NCBI GenBank assembly: GCA_904420095.1
Contig: CAJFUB010000036.1
Location: 62,001 to 126,000, forward strand
DNA: 64,000 nucleotides
Reading direction: 5' to 3'
DNA from: an uncultured Clostridia bacterium
GTDB taxonomy: Bacteria > Bacillota > Clostridia > UBA1212 > UBA1255
Both the position numbers and the translations under genes were made by a program. The notes under the pieces were generated by a model, which was given only the letters and a program-made list of their open reading frames with translations, made no database searches and was not told the origin of the DNA. Positions 18,764 through 26,794 of the stretch are shown piece by piece; position 1 is the stretch's first letter; every line of letters starts with the position of its first letter.

Positions 18764-18901
18764 GATGTTTGCTGGCACAGAGCAGAACACATTCGAGACG
18801 GGGCACTACTATGTATCCAGCCGCTATTACGATCCTGAGATCGGGCGGTTTATTAATGCGGACAATGTTATCGCCGGAGTGGGCAGATCGGTACAAGGCT
18901 A
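18764..18901 (+). pseudogene. Orphan RHS tip 4: core fragment truncated at NVIAG
   Basis: A third copy of the shared segment reads FAGTEQNTFETGHYYVSSRY, then YDPEIGRFINADNVIAG and stops at TAA after VGRSVQG. The homology ends exactly where the core would continue to YNLFAYC, so the rest of the core and the toxin are gone. The 20 or so bases upstream (AAAGGTTTCGGGAAACTCCT) also recur before tip 2. Confidence 0.7.
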
Positions 18902-18928
18902 AAGTATTGAATTCCAAAGTGTTTTCAT

Positions 18929-19174
18929 CCTATAACGGGACTTATCATTTTCTTACTTGTTTTGGCTTCCTCTGCTGGCTGTGGGGGAAATTCGTATTCG
19001 TTTAAAGAACCGATTGATGAAATTGAAAGCATAGAAATTGTTTCGGCAGAAAACAGCCTTGAATTTACAGTTCTAAAAACTCTTTCAGAAGAAGAACAGG
19101 AAGATTTTTTAGAGCGGTTTCAAACGAGGGAGTTTCATAAATATCTTGGCGCCCGCCGTCAGTCCGTTCCTTAA
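18929..19174 (+). pseudogene. Truncated lipoprotein, likely immunity remnant
   Basis: Reads GLIIFLLVLASSAGCGG, a lipoprotein signal with lipobox, then IESIEIVSAENSLEF and FLERFQTREFHKYLG, then runs out of frame into ARRQSVP and a stop. No start codon with a ribosome site lies in frame. Known proteins of this type that I recall continue further, so both ends look truncated. It follows truncated tip 4. Confidence 0.5.
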
Positions 19175-19218
19175 AAAAGCAGCGGGGCGCAGCCGGATTG
19201 CTGCAGCCCCGCTTTTTT
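19173..19218 (-). terminator. Bidirectional terminator, ends the GH127 operon
   Basis: AGCGGGGC (19181-19188) pairs with GCCCCGCT (19206-19213), with inner GCAGC/GCTGC. It is flanked by an A run on the left and a T run on the right, so it works in both directions. For the minus-strand operon it lies 40 bases after the last stop codon; for the plus strand it closes the RHS array. Confidence 0.85.
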
Positions 19219-19258
19219 CCCGCCTGACACGTTCTCTGCGTGAGGCGATTCTCGAGAC

Positions 19259-21232
19259 CTACTTATTATTCCAGATCGGCGTTCCTTCCTTATCAAAAGA
19301 GATCGTTTCCAGCTCTCTGAAAGAGGACAGCCATGTTACAAATGACGAGCCGTCCTTTCCGGCGCTGTAATAATCCATTAAAGTGACGTCTTTTCCCGTG
19401 TTGGTTTTACAGGTAAAGGCGGCAAGGCAGTCGCCCTCGTCTTTCATAACGGCATTCTTTAACTCGGAAATTGTAAATTTAGTAGTAGGACGCAGCGATT
19501 CATTATTCTGGAAAGCAAGTAGCAGCGGACCGTAATAGGCAGAAACCTTTGCGGTACCGGTTTCCGTCATCCAGAAATGAAGCTGCATATCAATCTGAAG
19601 TGTAATAACATCTCCTGGATTCCATGTTCTGCGGATCTCATAGTACTGACCGGCTTGAACACCCTGGCAGGCTTCTCCGTTAACGGATACGGCTGTATTC
19701 TCCGCCCAGGCAGGAATACGAAGCTTCAAAGAAAACTCTTCTGATTTTGTCGGCGTTACTGTAATTTTTACGTCGCCATATTTCGGATATTCCGTTTCCT
19801 GACGCAAAGAAACCGTATTCCCGGAAGCGGTTGCAGTTTTAATATCAGATGCGCCGTAATAATTCAGATATAATCCGTCAGAATCCGTCAGCAAAGCCCA
19901 CTCGGCAATCTGCGTAATACCGCGGTTCCCGTTCGCCTGGCAGCAGGACATGTCGCGCCCGCCTTCGAAGGAATGGCCTTCCAGTACGATCAAAGCAGGC
20001 TCTCTTGTTCCGCTGGAAAGATTCATATAAGTAAATTCTCTGTCGTTCTCCAGCAAAGTACCTAATGACGCGTTATAGAACGAGAGCTCCAGCTCGTCTG
20101 CGACATATGAATTTTTGCTCATTTTTAAGTAATCAATTGTGAAGGAGGTCCATGCAACAATATTACACGTTTCACTTCCGTCGCCATAAGGATCGCCGTT
20201 TGCACCCTCGCCCGTTCCGAAGCTTCCGGTGTTATGTCTGTCATGTTCAATAATTCCCCACCACAGGGATTCCATTGCGTTTCCGTAAACCTCTTTGCCT
20301 GTTACACGGTATAATACTGCCAGCGTTTCTAAAGTGTGTAAGCCTTCCCAGCGAGGCTGCCCCATTTCATAGAAAGCCAGGTTTTTTTCGACGCCTGTAA
20401 GCCAGTCACAGGCCAGCATTGTTTTCGTATAAAAATCTCTGTACGGAATTTTCCACTCCTCATTTACGATATATTCGGCAGCCTCCAGGTACTCCTGCTT
20501 TCCTGTCTGCTCATACATCAGAGCAAATGCATGTGAAATTGAGAAATTACATTCTGCCCAGTTCTGAGATGCAAAAGTATTTCCGCCGGCTATAAAATAG
20601 TTATAGATACAGTCCAGCGCGCGGGAAGCAACCTCCAGGGCATCTTTATTTCCTGTAATCTGATACCAGCGGCACAAGCCATAAATACAGTGATATTGCC
20701 CCCATGTGTCCCATTTGCCCCAGTTGTTTTCCGGATCGCTCAGTACGTCCTTATTAAAACGCACCGCTTCGGCCCACGGGCCAAGATAGCCGTCCTCCTG
20801 CTGCGCCTCTTTCAGGCGCGCAACAATTTGATCGCCTACCTCTTTCGTTTTTGGATCGTTATTCAGAAGGTAAGTCTGCGCAAGACCGGACAGGATTTTC
20901 CCCGGAAATTCTCCGTGCCACATGGTTTTTGCCAAATCGTTATGCTCCGGATCCATAAAGGCATCAAACAACCCGGGATTTTTCTCCAGGACAGTCTGCA
21001 CCCAGTTCACCTCGTTAGCGGTTAAAATATCTCCTATGGCGCCGCTGATATTCATATTCGTTACATTATTTCTTAACATACCAACTTTATCCTCCACCTG
21101 TGGTTGTATGATTGACGGTACCGCTTCCGGCTCGCCGGGGGCGTTTTGCCCATTGCTGCACCCAAGCAAACAGAATAGCACTGCCGCACAAATCAATAAT
21201 AGAACAGCAAATCTTATCTTACTATATTTCAC
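19259..21232 (-). CDS. GH127 (DUF1680) lipoprotein, putative beta-L-arabinofuranosidase
   Basis: Extracellular lipid-anchored glycosidase of 657 residues. The lipobox is CLLGC near residue 24. The (alpha/alpha)6-barrel part carries LAQTYLLNNDP, GQPRWEGLHTLE and the GH127 active-site elements: E-T-C in SETCNIVAW and the Cys pair in MSCCQANGNRG. In the characterised family member HypBA1, one Glu and three Cys bind zinc and one of the Cys is the nucleophile. C-terminal beta domains follow (LKLRIPAWAENTAVSVNG, YYGPLLLAF). The gene overlaps the preceding surface protein gene by four bases. Substrate is inferred from the family; related DUF1680 proteins have other activities. Confidence 0.85.
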   Translation of the reverse strand: MKYSKIRFAVLLLICAAVLFCLLGCSNGQNAPGEPEAVPSIIQPQVEDKVGMLRNNVTNMNISGAIGDILTANEVNWVQTVLEKNPGLFDAFMDPEHNDLAKTMWHGEFPGKILSGLAQTYLLNNDPKTKEVGDQIVARLKEAQQEDGYLGPWAEAVRFNKDVLSDPENNWGKWDTWGQYHCIYGLCRWYQITGNKDALEVASRALDCIYNYFIAGGNTFASQNWAECNFSISHAFALMYEQTGKQEYLEAAEYIVNEEWKIPYRDFYTKTMLACDWLTGVEKNLAFYEMGQPRWEGLHTLETLAVLYRVTGKEVYGNAMESLWWGIIEHDRHNTGSFGTGEGANGDPYGDGSETCNIVAWTSFTIDYLKMSKNSYVADELELSFYNASLGTLLENDREFTYMNLSSGTREPALIVLEGHSFEGGRDMSCCQANGNRGITQIAEWALLTDSDGLYLNYYGASDIKTATASGNTVSLRQETEYPKYGDVKITVTPTKSEEFSLKLRIPAWAENTAVSVNGEACQGVQAGQYYEIRRTWNPGDVITLQIDMQLHFWMTETGTAKVSAYYGPLLLAFQNNESLRPTTKFTISELKNAVMKDEGDCLAAFTCKTNTGKDVTLMDYYSAGKDGSSFVTWLSSFRELETISFDKEGTPIWNNK

Positions 21233-22605
21233 TGCTTCGCACCCTTGCCCTTTTTCCTGATCACAATAAATATTATTATGGCTGCCGCTATGAGAATTAC
21301 AGCTGCGATGACTACGATCAGTATAACATTGCTGCCGGACTTTTTCTCAATATTTTTATCTGCGGAAGGAGCTTCCGTTTTTGGGGCGCTGCTTGCCTGC
21401 GGCTTTACAGTTGCTGCAGGAGTCGGCTCTGCCGTCTGTACGTCTGTCGGCTCGGGAGTAGATTCTTCTGTCGGCTCTTTCTGTACAATCAGGCAGTCGA
21501 ATAATGCGTAATTATCGTAATAAGCATTTCCGTCCTCTCTTACATTATCTTCTCCGGTTGTAAAAGCGGTTTCATGATAAATTGTAACCGTGTGCCAGCC
21601 GGGAGACAATTGGTCTGTCGCAAAAATTACGGTACTCCTTACAGGAAGCGATCCGTCGCCCGATTTAAGGACATTGTGCGGCGTAACTTCAGCCAGAATT
21701 TCACCGTCCACGTCAATCATTATCGTTGCAGCATAATAAGTCTCTGCGAACGCTACCGCCAGATACGTTCCTTCAAAATCATACGAAAACGTAGCAGAAA
21801 CCTGACCGACATTCGATATTACGCTTCCGCCGTACGCACTTGAGCATGTATGACGGATCCCCATGTCATATGGCCACTGATATTGAATTTCTTCATTGGT
21901 ATCATCAATGACAGTCAAGTTCAGATTGTTTAAAATATCCTCCGTATAATCGGACATTCTGCTTCCTTCCGTTACTTTATCGATCGGCTGTTCTTCTGCC
22001 TGCGTACCTTTTACTATAAAGCAATCGAAAAACGCATCATTATCGTAATATGCCGTTCCGTCAGCTTTTACATTATCCTCGCCTGACGTATATGCAGTTT
22101 TGTGCGTGATCGTAACAACATGGTCGCCTTCTGCAAGGTCGTCTTTTACAAAGATTACCTTACTGTCGCCAGGCGCTTCTTTTTCAACGGACGCATTGTG
22201 GGGCGTGAAGCTGCCATACTCTGTATCGTCGATCGTTACAACAATTTCAGCGGCCCAATAGGTTTCTGCAAAAACTACTGCAAGATATGTGCCGCTGAAT
22301 GCGTATGTTATCGTTGCGGATACCTGTCCCATTGAAAATATCACATTGCCTCCATAGGCCGATTCGGAAGCAGCACGGTTATATAAATCATAGGGCCAGC
22401 CGTAGAGTATATCTGGATCAGTATCATCTACAAATTTATAGCCCGCCGCATTTAAAGCCGCTTCGTCGATTGAAAGCACAGATGTCCCCACCTGAATATC
22501 AGGCTTTATCGCCGCAGCGTCGCCTTCTTCGGCAAAACTGACAGCCTGGAACGTACTCAAAATGAATATTATTAAACACAATAAACATGCTGAAAATTTT
22601 TTCAT
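21229..22605 (-). CDS. Membrane-anchored surface protein with two copies of an unknown domain
   Basis: Secreted protein of 458 residues: signal peptide (1-25), two related domains (about 38-200 and 210-373), a Pro/Thr/Ala linker (374-420), a transmembrane helix (about 425-450) and a basic tail GKGAKQ. Each domain shares a WPYD segment, a GQVSAT-F/I-TY stretch, GTYLAV-FAETY, TPHN and a final GEDNV-DG-AYYDN-A-FDC. The beta-rich pattern with G-H-VTI near the end recalls jelly-roll carbohydrate-binding modules. I know no name for the domain. Translationally coupled to the GH127 lipoprotein gene, so a role in binding the same glycan is likely. Confidence 0.75.
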   Translation of the reverse strand: MKKFSACLLCLIIFILSTFQAVSFAEEGDAAAIKPDIQVGTSVLSIDEAALNAAGYKFVDDTDPDILYGWPYDLYNRAASESAYGGNVIFSMGQVSATITYAFSGTYLAVVFAETYWAAEIVVTIDDTEYGSFTPHNASVEKEAPGDSKVIFVKDDLAEGDHVVTITHKTAYTSGEDNVKADGTAYYDNDAFFDCFIVKGTQAEEQPIDKVTEGSRMSDYTEDILNNLNLTVIDDTNEEIQYQWPYDMGIRHTCSSAYGGSVISNVGQVSATFSYDFEGTYLAVAFAETYYAATIMIDVDGEILAEVTPHNVLKSGDGSLPVRSTVIFATDQLSPGWHTVTIYHETAFTTGEDNVREDGNAYYDNYALFDCLIVQKEPTEESTPEPTDVQTAEPTPAATVKPQASSAPKTEAPSADKNIEKKSGSNVILIVVIAAVILIAAAIIIFIVIRKKGKGAKQ

Positions 22606-22606
22606 A

Positions 22607-23878
22607 TTATGCCTCCGACTTTCTTTTTATTACTGCAAATATTGCAGCCGCTGCCGCAGCTATGATACAAAAAGCTGCCGCAAAGCTTGTTTTGTCGCCT
22701 GTAACAGGAATGTTATCTCCTGATCCCGGCGTGTTTTCAGGAGCAGGCGTAATTTCTGGCTCTGTCTGGTTGGAATCTGCCTCCACAATAAAGCAGTCGA
22801 ACAGCGCATAGTTATCATAATAAGCATTTCCGTCTTCTCTTATATTATCTTCTCCTGTAGTATAAGCGACCTCATGCGTAATTGTAACGGTATGCTTCCC
22901 TTCTGCCAGATCGTCCTTTACAAATACCACTTTACTCTGGGAAGGTACGGAACCGTCTTCTGTTTTGACAGCGGTATGAGGCGTAATTTCTCCGACCTTC
23001 TCTCCGTCAATCGTGATAATAATTGTGCATGCATAATATACTTCTCCGAATGCCGCCGCCAGATATGTGCCTTCGAAATCATATGAGAAGCTTGCGGATA
23101 CCTGACCGACATTTGAAATTGCATTTTCGCTGTAGGCGCCGGGGCAGCTGACACGGATCCCAAGGTCATACGGCCAGGCATATTGAATGGCCGGATCATC
23201 ATTTCGGATGGCTTTCAGGCCCCAATCCGCAAGCATCTCATCTGAATAATAATTCATTTTCGTATTTACCGTTACCTCATCAGGAATCACTCTGTTTTGA
23301 TTTTCAACGATCAGGCAATCGAAAAATGCATCGTTATCGTAATACGCATTTCCGTCAGCTTTTATATTCTCGTCTCCCGATGTATACGCGGTTTTATGGG
23401 ACACAGTAAGCAGATGCTCGCCCTCCGGCAAATCATCTTTTATAAATATAATTTTACTGTCGCCCGGAGCCTCTTTCGGGGCGTTTGGATTATGCGGCGT
23501 AGCGCTTCCGCATTCTGCTCCGTCGATCGTTATGATTATCTCTGACGCCCAGTAATTTTCTGCAAAGGCTACCGCCAGGAAAGTACCTGTAAATTCATAT
23601 GTAAAAGATGCAGATACTTGCCCAAACGCAGAGAGTGTTCCTCCGCCATACGCCTGCTCCGATGCCTGACGGTTCTCCAAACTATAGGGCCAGCCGTATA
23701 CGATATCCGGATCCGTATCGTCTATAAACTGATACCCCGCCGCATTGAGGTCCGCCTCATTGACGGCGGATACGGACATTCCGACGGTCAGCGACAGCGG
23801 CGCGGCCAGCGCTGCCGTGCTTCCGATGCTGCTTATAAACAGCAGTAAAACAAATAAACCAACAATTCTCCTTCTCAT
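22607..23878 (-). CDS. Cell-wall-anchored paralogue with two copies of the same unknown domain
   Basis: Protein of 423 residues related along its length to the next gene in the operon. Signal peptide (1-26), domains at about 30-193 and 200-362, an acidic Pro linker, then IPVTGDK, a hydrophobic helix and KRKSEA. The end looks like a sortase signal with Ile in place of the usual Leu. First domains of the two proteins resemble each other more than they resemble the second domains (KADG-AYYDNDAFFDC against REDGNAYYDNYALFDC), so internal duplication came before gene duplication. AGGAGGG precedes the ATG. Between GH127-like genes; likely surface glycan binding. Confidence 0.75.
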   Translation of the reverse strand: MRRRIVGLFVLLLFISSIGSTAALAAPLSLTVGMSVSAVNEADLNAAGYQFIDDTDPDIVYGWPYSLENRQASEQAYGGGTLSAFGQVSASFTYEFTGTFLAVAFAENYWASEIIITIDGAECGSATPHNPNAPKEAPGDSKIIFIKDDLPEGEHLLTVSHKTAYTSGDENIKADGNAYYDNDAFFDCLIVENQNRVIPDEVTVNTKMNYYSDEMLADWGLKAIRNDDPAIQYAWPYDLGIRVSCPGAYSENAISNVGQVSASFSYDFEGTYLAAAFGEVYYACTIIITIDGEKVGEITPHTAVKTEDGSVPSQSKVVFVKDDLAEGKHTVTITHEVAYTTGEDNIREDGNAYYDNYALFDCFIVEADSNQTEPEITPAPENTPGSGDNIPVTGDKTSFAAAFCIIAAAAAAIFAVIKRKSEA

Positions 23879-23887
23879 AAAGCCCTC

Positions 23888-25630
23888 CTAAATTTTGTTT
23901 TTGATTTTAAACCATGTTTTATATAAACTGCCTGTAATGCCCAAATGCGCAAAATCACACAGCTTAAGTCCGTTACTTAATTTTATAAATAAACCGCCGT
24001 TTTCGGAGCGGCCCGGCCTGCATGCCAGCATTTCCGCCATATTCATTGGCGGTATTTTATTTAAATCAATCGCGGGATTATTTGTCACGTCGGCGCCGTA
24101 CAAAACGGGACCGAAATATACACTGTATTTGCCGCTGCATTCGAGCTCGCCTTTTAAAAGGCGCACCTTTGTGTGGAACGCAATCTGAATCCCCTGACCG
24201 CTGAAGGAAGCTTCTAAAATAAAATATTTCCCCGCATCGGCGGCATAATGCCGGCCTTCGAACACTACCTCGGCGGCCGAAGCCCAGCCGGGGATTCGAA
24301 GCGCTACTTTTTTTATGCTTTCACTGGATACAGATGCCGAAACGTTCCCCGCGCACGCATAGTCGCCGTCGATTTTTATATGGGTGCCATCCTCCAGCGT
24401 TCCCTCAAATCCGCCGTAGTAGTTCAGATATAACGTGTCTTCTTCTTTCATCACCATCCATTCCGACAGAAGACCGATCCCCTGCGGCGCGATGGAGGAG
24501 CTGCTGTTTAGCTCCGGAGAGCCCGGACGGCTTTGAAATACAAGCGACTGACAGCTGGAAAGCTTCAGACCTTCCATAGGAGTATTGCTGGCAAACCATC
24601 TGCCCGTAGGGGAAAAGGAGCCGAGAATTGCATTGTAGTGCGCCTGCTCCAGCAGATCCGCGATAGAAACGTCCTTGGTACGCTTCAGTACGTCAGCAGC
24701 AAACGCGTTGTATGCAATGACGCCGCACAGCTCTATCCCTCCGTTGACAAACGGCGTTCCGATTGCCTGCTCGTCTGTAGAAAACGCGCCCGTATTGTGG
24801 ATATCGTTTTTCATAATGCTGTAAAATATGTGTTCTGCCGTTTTACTGTAGGCTTCATTCTGCTGTATGCTGCCCAGCTCGTAAATTCCCCTTATGATGA
24901 GCAGGCCCTCCCATCTGTTGTTGGGAAACTGGTAATATTCCGAGCCGTTCGACGCGTAAAATATATAATTTCCGCCTTCCTCTGTAGCGACATCCTCCAT
25001 GATTTTCAGCGCGAAATCTAAATATTCTTTGTTTTTTGTTTTCCCATATAATAAGGCAAAGATGTGGAGCGGCGCCAAATTCATTTCCGCCGAGCCCATA
25101 TCAAGGATGCGGGAGCCTTTTGATTGCGTATAAAAACGAGACGTGAAGCATCCGGCGATTTTGCAGACCGCTTGCATAAGCTGATCGCAGCGATACAGTT
25201 CTGACCATAAAAACAAACCGTACATGATATAATAGTGGGACCAGGCGTCCCAGGTCGAGCCTCTGCTTTCCGGCGTCTGTGAGTATGCTCCCGTTAAATG
25301 ACATTCCTTTTGAAAGCAGCCGATATATCCGTCCTCGGCAATGCACGTAATTAATTCGTCTATGAACTTCTGCATATACAAATACAGCTTTTTATTTAAT
25401 GTCAGCTTATATATATAATAGGCGCCGATCATATATTTGCCGGCAAATTCGCCGGACCAGGGCAGAAGATCTCGATATGGCTTTAAATCTCTTTCATGGA
25501 ACATATCCAGGATAGCGGGGTTGCTTTCTCTGAGACCTAAAAGCCAATTACTGATTACATTTTCCGCCAATTCTCCGGCATAACCGGCTATGCGTATTTG
25601 CTTAAAAAATACAGAATCCATATTTTCCAT
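23888..25630 (-). CDS. GH127-like (DUF1680) protein lacking the Cys-Cys pair
   Basis: Cytoplasmic (no signal peptide) protein of 580 residues with the GH127 scaffold: GEFAGKYMIGAYYIY, STWDAWSHYYIMYGL, NNRWEGLLIIRGIYELG and DIHNTGAFSTDEQA. The Glu-x-Cys ligand motif is kept (IELCGVIAYNAF), but the position of the Cys pair in the sister enzyme reads LNSSSSIAPQG, so the presumed nucleophile and one zinc ligand are absent. It may be inactive, use another chemistry, or act on another sugar. First gene of the operon behind AGAAAGGATGG and a good promoter. Divergent from the AraC gene. Confidence 0.75.
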   Translation of the reverse strand: MENMDSVFFKQIRIAGYAGELAENVISNWLLGLRESNPAILDMFHERDLKPYRDLLPWSGEFAGKYMIGAYYIYKLTLNKKLYLYMQKFIDELITCIAEDGYIGCFQKECHLTGAYSQTPESRGSTWDAWSHYYIMYGLFLWSELYRCDQLMQAVCKIAGCFTSRFYTQSKGSRILDMGSAEMNLAPLHIFALLYGKTKNKEYLDFALKIMEDVATEEGGNYIFYASNGSEYYQFPNNRWEGLLIIRGIYELGSIQQNEAYSKTAEHIFYSIMKNDIHNTGAFSTDEQAIGTPFVNGGIELCGVIAYNAFAADVLKRTKDVSIADLLEQAHYNAILGSFSPTGRWFASNTPMEGLKLSSCQSLVFQSRPGSPELNSSSSIAPQGIGLLSEWMVMKEEDTLYLNYYGGFEGTLEDGTHIKIDGDYACAGNVSASVSSESIKKVALRIPGWASAAEVVFEGRHYAADAGKYFILEASFSGQGIQIAFHTKVRLLKGELECSGKYSVYFGPVLYGADVTNNPAIDLNKIPPMNMAEMLACRPGRSENGGLFIKLSNGLKLCDFAHLGITGSLYKTWFKIKNKI

Positions 25631-25647
25631 CCTTTCTTATGACAAAA

Positions 25648-25676
25648 ATGATAACAAAACCGTTGTGCTTTCTCAA
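25648..25676 (-). promoter_or_regulatory. Promoter of the GH127/surface-protein operon
   Basis: On the minus strand TTGAGA (25671-25676) is followed after 17 bases by TATCAT (25648-25653), each one mismatch from consensus. It lies 18 bases before the first start codon and overlaps the divergent regulator promoter. Confidence 0.55.
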
Positions 25677-25692
25677 CCAAATATGATATACT
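25663..25692 (+). promoter_or_regulatory. Probable promoter of the AraC-type regulator
   Basis: TTGTGC (25663-25668), 18 bases, then TATACT (25687-25692). The -35 is weak, as expected for a regulated promoter. It overlaps the divergent operon promoter, so one bound regulator could affect both. Confidence 0.45.
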
Positions 25693-25696
25693 GATT

Positions 25697-25720
25697 ATAG
25701 GAATAGTATACGAATCCTAT
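25697..25720 (+). promoter_or_regulatory. Imperfect 24-base palindrome, candidate operator
   Basis: ATAGGA and TCCTAT flank a centred GTATAC, with symmetric mismatches only at positions 7 and 9 of each arm. It covers the expected start of the regulator transcript, just after its -10 box. It may be the binding site of the AraC-type protein or of another regulator. Confidence 0.45.
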
Positions 25721-25741
25721 AAATACGCAACAGAAAAGCAA

Positions 25742-26677
25742 GTGAGCAATTTGAATTCTGAATTATTATACCGATACAGTAAGACAAAACAAAATAAACC
25801 GGGCTTCACTGTCGTTAAGGGAGAACCGTACAAAACCCTTTTTGAAATTTCGGATCCGTGTAAAAACGATATATTGTTTGCCACATACTGCTCAATCAGC
25901 TGCTTCGGAAAATACGACTGCTTTGCCGATTCTCTCTTAAACAGAAACCCTGTCAGTACGTTTGACCTTATTTATATTTCCAAAGGCGAGGCGACTGTAA
26001 ATTACAGCAAGAACGACAAAAATATGAAGGACCTGATCCGCACGGGCGATGTGTTCATTGCGTCCCTGAATTGTTCCTACCATATTACGCCGAAGAAAAA
26101 CAGCACGGTTATCCTTCTTTCGCATTACGGCGTAATAGGTGAAAAATATTACGAGTTTATTTGCCGTAAGGAGCCGTGCCGTATCGTGCCCATGTCTCAC
26201 GATACGTCTTTTCAGGTTTATCTTGACAATCTCTATTTTTATGCTAAATATGCTTTTCAGGTCAACAAGATACTGGCGATCAATACGCTGATTCAAATTT
26301 TTACGAAGATCTATCTGAGCTCCTTAAACCCTGAGGAATATAATATTTTAGGCCAGCCCAGCTGGATCCAGCAGGCTCTTTATTATATGGAAAATAATTA
26401 TATGCATAAAATCACTGTCGCAGACGTCGCCGGAGCCTGCGGCTTAAGCGCTTCCTATTTTCATAAACTGTTTAATGAATATACGGGGCAATCCCCGTAT
26501 GACTATTTGAAAAAGATTCGTCTGACGCGTGCGCGCACCATGCTTTTAGAAAGCAACGACCTGATAAAACAAATCGCCATTTCCGTAGGAATGCCGTCGA
26601 CAAACCATTTTATTGAAGCTTTTAAGAAGGAAACGGGCCTCAGTCCTGAAAATTATAGAATGAAATATAAAAAATGA
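25742..26677 (+). CDS. AraC-family transcriptional regulator
   Basis: Protein of 311 residues with an N-terminal cupin-like sensing domain (about 60-170) and a C-terminal double helix-turn-helix (about 210-308): HKITVADVAGACGLSASYFH and IKQIAISVGMPSTNHFIEAF, ending TGLSPENYRMKYKK. The start is GTG at 25742 with little ribosome-site support; TTG at 25754 is possible. Divergent from the GH127 operon with overlapping promoters, so it probably activates that operon in response to a sugar. The ligand cannot be read from sequence. Confidence 0.9.
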   Translation: MSNLNSELLYRYSKTKQNKPGFTVVKGEPYKTLFEISDPCKNDILFATYCSISCFGKYDCFADSLLNRNPVSTFDLIYISKGEATVNYSKNDKNMKDLIRTGDVFIASLNCSYHITPKKNSTVILLSHYGVIGEKYYEFICRKEPCRIVPMSHDTSFQVYLDNLYFYAKYAFQVNKILAINTLIQIFTKIYLSSLNPEEYNILGQPSWIQQALYYMENNYMHKITVADVAGACGLSASYFHKLFNEYTGQSPYDYLKKIRLTRARTMLLESNDLIKQIAISVGMPSTNHFIEAFKKETGLSPENYRMKYKK

Positions 26678-26730
26678 TTCTTCGCGATCCGCGAATCGTA
26701 AACTCGGGAGCCCTGAAGACTGCGAGAAGA

Positions 26731-26767
26731 AAAACGCGGCGGCAGTTTGGAAAAAAACGCTGCCGCC
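26731..26767 (-). terminator. Terminator of the sigma factor gene
   Basis: GGCGGCAG (26738-26745) pairs with CTGCCGCC (26760-26767). Read on the minus strand the hairpin is followed by GCG and a T run, 28 bases after the sigma gene stop. It also lies at the end of the convergent AraC gene. Confidence 0.75.
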
Positions 26768-26794
26768 TTGAACATTTTATCCTTCAGACAGAGG

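Noticed and set aside
18660-18917. A minus-strand 85-codon frame across orphan tip 4
   Set aside because: It is antisense to the RHS core fragment, which is clearly readable on the plus strand.
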